DNA of 10,076 bases, from NCBI GenBank assembly GCA_020054175.1, contig JAGVLR010000241.1, forward strand, positions 1 through 10,076. Direction: 5' to 3'. Positions within the stretch are counted from its first letter, which is position 1, and every line of letters begins with the position of its first letter. Under the pieces are notes generated by a model, which had not been told where the DNA came from, did not search any database, and saw nothing but the letters and a program-made list of their open reading frames with translations. The DNA is from Candidatus Dadabacteria bacterium. GTDB lineage: Bacteria > Desulfobacterota_D > UBA1144 > Nemesobacterales > UBA2774. Of the stretch, positions 6,088-10,076 are shown piece by piece. Made by a program: the position numbers and the translations under genes.

Positions 6088-7767
6088 TTAGCCTATGTTT
6101 TCGTCTTCGGTTACCCGCATTACCTCGTCCACCGAAGTCAAACCCCTGATAATTTTTTCCGCTCCGTCCATTCGGAGCGTCGTCATTCCGTGCTCGATGC
6201 CCTTCCTCTTTATCTTGGAGGAATCGACCTTGCTCAGAGTCAGGTTTCTTACGTCGTCGTTTATCACCAGCATCTCGAAAATCGCGGCCCTGCCGCTGTA
6301 TCCCATGTTAAAGCACTTGTCGCATCCCGTGGCCCTGTAGAGGGTGCCGTCTTTCAGGCTGCTTCGCCTGATGCCTATACGCGAAAGCTCGTCGTCGTGG
6401 GGCTCGTAGGGCTCCTTGCAGTTTGTACAGAGGTACCTGAGGAGCCTCTGCGCTATGACGGCCATGAGCGAGGAGGCGACGAGGAATGGCTCTATTTCCA
6501 TGTCTATGAGCCTGGTTATGGCGCTCGCGGAATCGTTCGTGTGAAGCGTCGAAAAGACGAGGTGCCCCGTCAGCGACGCGTGAATCGAAATGTCCGCCGT
6601 TTCCCTGTCCCTGATTTCACCGACGAGGATGACATCCGGGTCCTGCCTTAGTATAGAGCGGAGCCCGTTCGCAAATGTCAGATTAACCTTAGTATTTACC
6701 TGTATCTGGTTTATTCCCTGAATCTGGTATTCGACCGGGTCTTCGACCGTTATGATTTTCTTGTCGGGTGAGTTTATTCTTTCGAGCCCTGCGTAAAGAG
6801 TCGTCGTTTTACCGCTTCCGGTCGGCCCGGTTACCAGTATGATGCCGTGCGGCCTGTGTATGAGGCCTTCGAATATATCGAGCTTGTGGCCTTCGAGGCC
6901 GAGGTCCTCCAGGCTGAGGATGACCGAAGACCTGTCGAGAAGCCTCATGACGACGCTCTCTCCCCATGTCGTCGGCACCGTCGAGATACGAACGTCCACG
7001 TCCCTTCCCGCGACCTTAACCCTTATCCTGCCGTCCTGCGGTTTTCTCTTCTCGGCGATGTCTAGCTCGGCCATGATCTTGACCCTGGATATTATCGAGG
7101 CCTGAAGCTTCTTCGGGACTGAAGTTATTTCGTGAAGCATGCCGTCTTTTCTGAACCTGACGGAAAGCTCCTTCTCGAAGCATTCGAGGTGAATATCGCT
7201 CGCCTTTTCCTTGATCGCCTGAAAGAGGAGCGAGTTTACAAACCTTATTATCGGGGCTTCGTCGTCGGCGTCGAGGAGGTCCTTCGGCTCGTGAATGTCG
7301 TATTCGGAGATGCCCGTCGATTCGTCCTCGATGCCCTCCGTCATTTCTTTCCCGCGCTCGTAGACGCGGTTGATGCTGTCGAGTACGACCTGGTTAAGAC
7401 CGATGACGGGCTCGATTTCGCAATCGAAGAGCGACTTGAGCTCGTCGAGTACGTAAAGGTCGAGCGGAGGCGCGAATATTATGACTACGCTGTCGTCCCT
7501 TCTCTGAAACGGGAGCAGCCTGAATTTTTTCGCGAAGCTTATCGGAAGAATCTTTATGAGCTCGGGGTCTATATCCCGCTCGGATATTCTGTGCGTATAT
7601 GGGAATTCGTAAAACTCGGAGAGGACTTCGAGTATCTCCTCTTCTCCGAGGACGTTTGATTTTAAGAGAGTTTCTTCAAAGCTTTCCTCGTTCTTGGCTA
7701 GGAGCTCGCCTATTTTGAGGAACGCGTCGGGGTTCCTTTCGTTTACTATTTCCTGGATGCTCTTCAT
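6088..7767 (-). CDS. gspE: GspE, cytoplasmic assembly ATPase of the type II secretion system
   Basis: GspE is the hexameric secretion ATPase on the cytoplasmic side of the platform; it powers pseudopilus growth. The 559-residue product has an N-terminal T2SSE_N domain (about 1-140), then the ATPase core: DIHLECFEKELSVRFRKDG (191-209), Walker A GPTGSGKT (314-321), Asp box around VEDPVEYQIQGINQIQVN (341-358), Walker B VILVGEIRD (379-387) and His box HLVFSTLHT (402-410). A zinc-binding tetracysteine site is complete (C447, C450, C482, C485), a mark of GspE/PilB-type ATPases. I chose ATG 7765-7767, 25 nt after the gspD stop; a longer reading from TTG 7855-7857 would run 65 nt into gspD and adds an unconserved basic stretch. 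The gene is flanked by gspD and gspF, as is usual. Confidence 0.97.
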   Translation of the reverse strand: MKSIQEIVNERNPDAFLKIGELLAKNEESFEETLLKSNVLGEEEILEVLSEFYEFPYTHRISERDIDPELIKILPISFAKKFRLLPFQRRDDSVVIIFAPPLDLYVLDELKSLFDCEIEPVIGLNQVVLDSINRVYERGKEMTEGIEDESTGISEYDIHEPKDLLDADDEAPIIRFVNSLLFQAIKEKASDIHLECFEKELSVRFRKDGMLHEITSVPKKLQASIISRVKIMAELDIAEKRKPQDGRIRVKVAGRDVDVRISTVPTTWGESVVMRLLDRSSVILSLEDLGLEGHKLDIFEGLIHRPHGIILVTGPTGSGKTTTLYAGLERINSPDKKIITVEDPVEYQIQGINQIQVNTKVNLTFANGLRSILRQDPDVILVGEIRDRETADISIHASLTGHLVFSTLHTNDSASAITRLIDMEIEPFLVASSLMAVIAQRLLRYLCTNCKEPYEPHDDELSRIGIRRSSLKDGTLYRATGCDKCFNMGYSGRAAIFEMLVINDDVRNLTLSKVDSSKIKRKGIEHGMTTLRMDGAEKIIRGLTSVDEVMRVTEDENIG

Positions 7768-7792
7768 GATATTCCCGCTATCCCGACGGCAG

Positions 7793-10076
7793 TTAATTAT
7801 CCTCCCTGTTAAATCCTCTCTCCTGTAAAAGCATATTGCGTCTCTGCCTTTCTTCAAGTATCCGCTGCATGTCGAGCTCGTTCTCGACGATCCTCGGTGT
7901 GAGGAGGATCATGAGGTTTATCTTCTGGCTCTGGCGCTGCTTGAACTTAAACAGGTTGCCGAGGAACGGGATGTTGCCGAGCACGGGGACCCTGTTCTGA
8001 AGGACGCTTTCCCTGTCCTGGACGAGGCCGCCGATTACTATCGTCTGCCCGTTCTTCACGACAACGGAAGAGTCCGCCGTCCTCGTCGTGGTCGCGATAC
8101 CGAACTGTGCGGTGTTGAGGCCCGCGACGGGCGTGTCTCTTATCGCCGATACTTCGGTCAGTATGTTGAGGTTGAGGAAGTCGCCCTCGCTTATCTGCGG
8201 GGTGATCGAAAGCCTTATGCCGACCGGCTCTCGCTGAATGGTCTGAACCGTTACTCCGCTGTCGCCGACGGTGCTTCCTGTCGGGAACGGTATGACGTCC
8301 GCCACTATTATTTCCGCCGGCTCGTTGTCCGTGGTTATGATGCTGGGCGTAGAAAGGACGTTTACGTCCGTGAGCGACGTCAGGGCCTGGAACAGGGCGC
8401 TGAATGACGGTATCGGGGGTATCGGTCCGGAGCCGTCCGGGTCGACTTCTTCGCCGACGACGCCGAGGAAAAGCCCCGACAGGCTTCCGAGGACGTTTAC
8501 GGACGCCTCGGGGTCGGCCGCTACGCCGAGGAGGCTCGGGACGCCCGGAAGCACCGTGCCTCCGAAGCCGAGCGTGTCGTCGTTTACCGTGAATCCTATG
8601 CTGAGGTTTGTTCCGAACGATCTCAGCTTGTCGAGGCTGACCTCGAGAATCGCGGCTTCGACGAATACCTGTTTTCTCCTGACGTCGAGCTCTTTTATGA
8701 CTTCTCTTATGGTTTCGTAATCCCTTCTGGAGCCGATTATTATGAGGGAGTTCGTCGACGGGTCGGCCGTGACGCGTATCGTCTCGGTTTCGGCGACTAT
8801 GCCCGATGTCCTGATCGCGCCCCTTTCTATCGCCTGGCGTGACTGCGCGGAGCCGGAGCCGAAAGCGCCGCCCGTACCCCCGAGTCCGCCTGACGTCCCG
8901 CCGATCCCGCCCGAGCGCGACATTCTGTTATCCCCGCCTCCCGCTCCGCCGTATCCGCCGCCGGCATAACCCGATCCTCCGAAGAGGCTCGCGAGCACGG
9001 CCACTATCTGCTCGGCGTCGGCGTTGAGAACCCTTACGACATAAATGCCCTCTTCGGCCTCGTCGGTTTCGACGTCGAGTATTTCTATAACGGCCTTTAT
9101 CTTGGCCATATCGTCGGGGTAGGCGATTATTATGAGGGAGTTCGTTCTATCGTCCGTGATTACCTTAAACCCGACTGGTGCGGAATCTCCGGTGGACTGG
9201 GCTGTTATCGCAGCCGCCGGCCTCGTCTCTTCGCTCCCGGGCAGGTTCCTGCTTCTCTGACCCTGTCTCTGGCCGCCCTGAGGCTGCGCCTGCTGCGCAG
9301 GGGGACGGGACGACGTCGAGGTTGCCGTGCCTCCGAATATCTCGACGAGCTTGGCTGCGACCTCGGCCGCGTCGGCGTTGTGTATTTTTATGAATTCGAT
9401 TTCGGTTTCGACGTCGAGGTTCTCGATTATTGTGAGAATCCTGTTCAGGTTGTCTACCGTTTCGATGATTATGAGCATGTTCATCGCGGGGTAGACGACG
9501 ACGTCGCCTTCACGCGAGACAAGCGGCTTCAGCAGGGCGGCCACTTCGTCGGCCTTCGTATTCTTCAGCTGAACCATCCTGGTAGTGAAGCTGTCGGACG
9601 ATACTCCGTAAGACGTGCCGGTTTCCGTCGGAATGCTCGAGAGCTTTATATCGCGCTTGGGGACGATTATGTTGGCGCCGTCCTTCTTCACAACTGAAAA
9701 ACCGTTCAGGCTTAGAATGGTTTCGAAGAGCCTCATGGCGTTTTCTTTTTTGAATCCGCCGGGGGCTATTACGGTGATTTTTTTTCCTTTTACCGTTTCA
9801 TCCAGTATGAAATTCTGGCCTGTTATTTCGCTTATGGTTTGAATGAGGTCTTGTATATCCATTTCCGACTGGAGATTAACTATCTCTTCGTCGGTGATTA
9901 TTATCTGCGATTCGGGCTCTTCGGGTTGGGGCTCGGCCTGCTGCCCGTTCCCGGGCTGGGCCTCCTGCACCGGCTGTTGCTGCGGCTGCTGCCTCGGACT
10001 CTGCTGCTGAGCGGTTCCGCTCGGCTGCTGGAATTCCTTCCGGCCCCCTACGGAGCGCTGCTGCTGTATGCCCTGA
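7793..10076 (-). CDS. gspD: GspD, outer-membrane secretin of the type II secretion system (5' truncated)
   Basis: GspD multimerises into the outer-membrane channel. The frame is open to the right edge, so the start and signal peptide lie outside; 760 residues are visible. Numbering from the window edge, a Gln/Pro-rich linker (about 1-55) precedes the N0 domain (about 60-145), then N1 (about 165-222), N2 (about 225-336) and N3 (about 343-465), then the secretin barrel (from about 468). N2 holds a Gln/Arg-rich insertion (about 250-297) and N3 a Gly-rich one (about 366-412). The repeated TNSLIII strand in N2 and N3 and the C-terminal VVKNGQTIVIGGLVQDRE and VPVLGNIPFLGNLF signatures identify the family. 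The protein ends in a charged, helical tail (ILEERQRRNMLLQERG). The only GTG near the edge, at 9970, lies inside the linker and is not a plausible start. It is first of the visible operon genes. Confidence 0.96.
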   Translation of the reverse strand, partial: QGIQQQRSVGGRKEFQQPSGTAQQQSPRQQPQQQPVQEAQPGNGQQAEPQPEEPESQIIITDEEIVNLQSEMDIQDLIQTISEITGQNFILDETVKGKKITVIAPGGFKKENAMRLFETILSLNGFSVVKKDGANIIVPKRDIKLSSIPTETGTSYGVSSDSFTTRMVQLKNTKADEVAALLKPLVSREGDVVVYPAMNMLIIIETVDNLNRILTIIENLDVETEIEFIKIHNADAAEVAAKLVEIFGGTATSTSSRPPAQQAQPQGGQRQGQRSRNLPGSEETRPAAAITAQSTGDSAPVGFKVITDDRTNSLIIIAYPDDMAKIKAVIEILDVETDEAEEGIYVVRVLNADAEQIVAVLASLFGGSGYAGGGYGGAGGGDNRMSRSGGIGGTSGGLGGTGGAFGSGSAQSRQAIERGAIRTSGIVAETETIRVTADPSTNSLIIIGSRRDYETIREVIKELDVRRKQVFVEAAILEVSLDKLRSFGTNLSIGFTVNDDTLGFGGTVLPGVPSLLGVAADPEASVNVLGSLSGLFLGVVGEEVDPDGSGPIPPIPSFSALFQALTSLTDVNVLSTPSIITTDNEPAEIIVADVIPFPTGSTVGDSGVTVQTIQREPVGIRLSITPQISEGDFLNLNILTEVSAIRDTPVAGLNTAQFGIATTTRTADSSVVVKNGQTIVIGGLVQDRESVLQNRVPVLGNIPFLGNLFKFKQRQSQKINLMILLTPRIVENELDMQRILEERQRRNMLLQERGFNREDN
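8734..8755. repeat. 22-nt direct repeat, copy 1 (in the N3 domain of gspD)
   Basis: An exact 22-base match to 9124-9145, in the same orientation and frame. It encodes TNSLIII, the central strand of the N3 domain. The match probably reflects the shared ancestry of the N domains together with strong codon preference. Confidence 0.8.
9124..9145. repeat. 22-nt direct repeat, copy 2 (in the N2 domain of gspD)
   Basis: An exact 22-base match to 8734-8755, encoding the same TNSLIII strand, here in the N2 domain. The two copies start 390 nt apart, a multiple of three, so recombination between them would delete about one N domain in frame. Confidence 0.8.

Noticed and set aside
7132..7659. A 175-codon open frame on the plus strand opposite the N-terminal part of gspE.
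   Set aside because: It is a shadow of gspE: charged, motif-free, and with no reason for a start there.
7768..7857. A 30-residue N-terminal extension of GspE from TTG 7855-7857.
   Set aside because: It would overlap gspD by 65 nt and adds a Cys- and Arg-rich stretch not expected in the family. ATG 7765-7767 fits the usual N-terminus.
2833..10076. The genes could be a type IV pilus cluster (PilQ, PilB, PilC, pilins).
   Set aside because: The D-E-F-G-H-I-J-K order, the GspG calcium loop, and the GspK-type pseudopilin without Glu at +5 are specific to T2SS.
9971..10076. CTG-rich sequence at the right edge as a tandem repeat or mobile-element end.
   Set aside because: It is in frame with gspD and encodes the Gln-rich linker; the units are irregular, and no inverted repeats or target duplication are seen.

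Overview
This window holds most of a type II secretion system (T2SS, general secretory pathway) operon from a Gram-negative (diderm) bacterium. It is read on the minus strand in the order gspD-gspE-gspF-gspG-gspH-gspI-gspJ-gspK, and its last gene encodes a MoxR/RavA-like AAA+ ATPase. A secretin, prepilin-peptidase-type leaders on five pseudopilins, and a moderately GC-rich composition point to a proteobacterium or a deltaproteobacteria-like environmental lineage. The sequence alone does not support a finer placement.

Layout by plus-strand coordinate. Positions 1-495 (+) are the C-terminal 164 residues of an MDR-type (quinone oxidoreductase-like) NAD(P)H oxidoreductase whose start lies outside the window; it converges on the operon. 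Positions 496-543 are a short gap between convergent stops with no clear hairpin. From 544 to the right edge everything is the minus-strand operon: MoxR-like ATPase (544-1695), gspK (1680-2828), gspJ (2833-3495), gspI (3467-3871), gspH (3852-4391), gspG (4388-4816), gspF (4835-6040), gspE (6088-7767) and gspD (7793 to beyond 10076, 5' truncated by the window edge). No stretch over 300 bases lacks a gene, and no RNA gene, insertion sequence or CRISPR array was seen. The operon promoter must lie upstream, outside the window.

How the genes work together. GspD forms the outer-membrane secretin channel. GspE is the cytoplasmic ATPase and GspF the inner-membrane platform protein it acts on. GspG is the major pseudopilin, and GspH, GspI, GspJ and GspK are the minor pseudopilins that cap and start the pseudopilus. 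The inner-membrane parts GspC, GspL and GspM and the prepilin peptidase GspO are not visible here. The place after gspK where gspL usually sits is taken by the AAA+ ATPase gene, whose start codon lies inside gspK.

The T2SS genes themselves are conventional. The points worth a second look are the MoxR/RavA-like ATPase coupled to gspK, the run of overlapping minor-pseudopilin genes with forced TTG starts next to a strong AGGAGG site on gspG, and the Gln-rich and Gly-rich low-complexity segments in the secretin.
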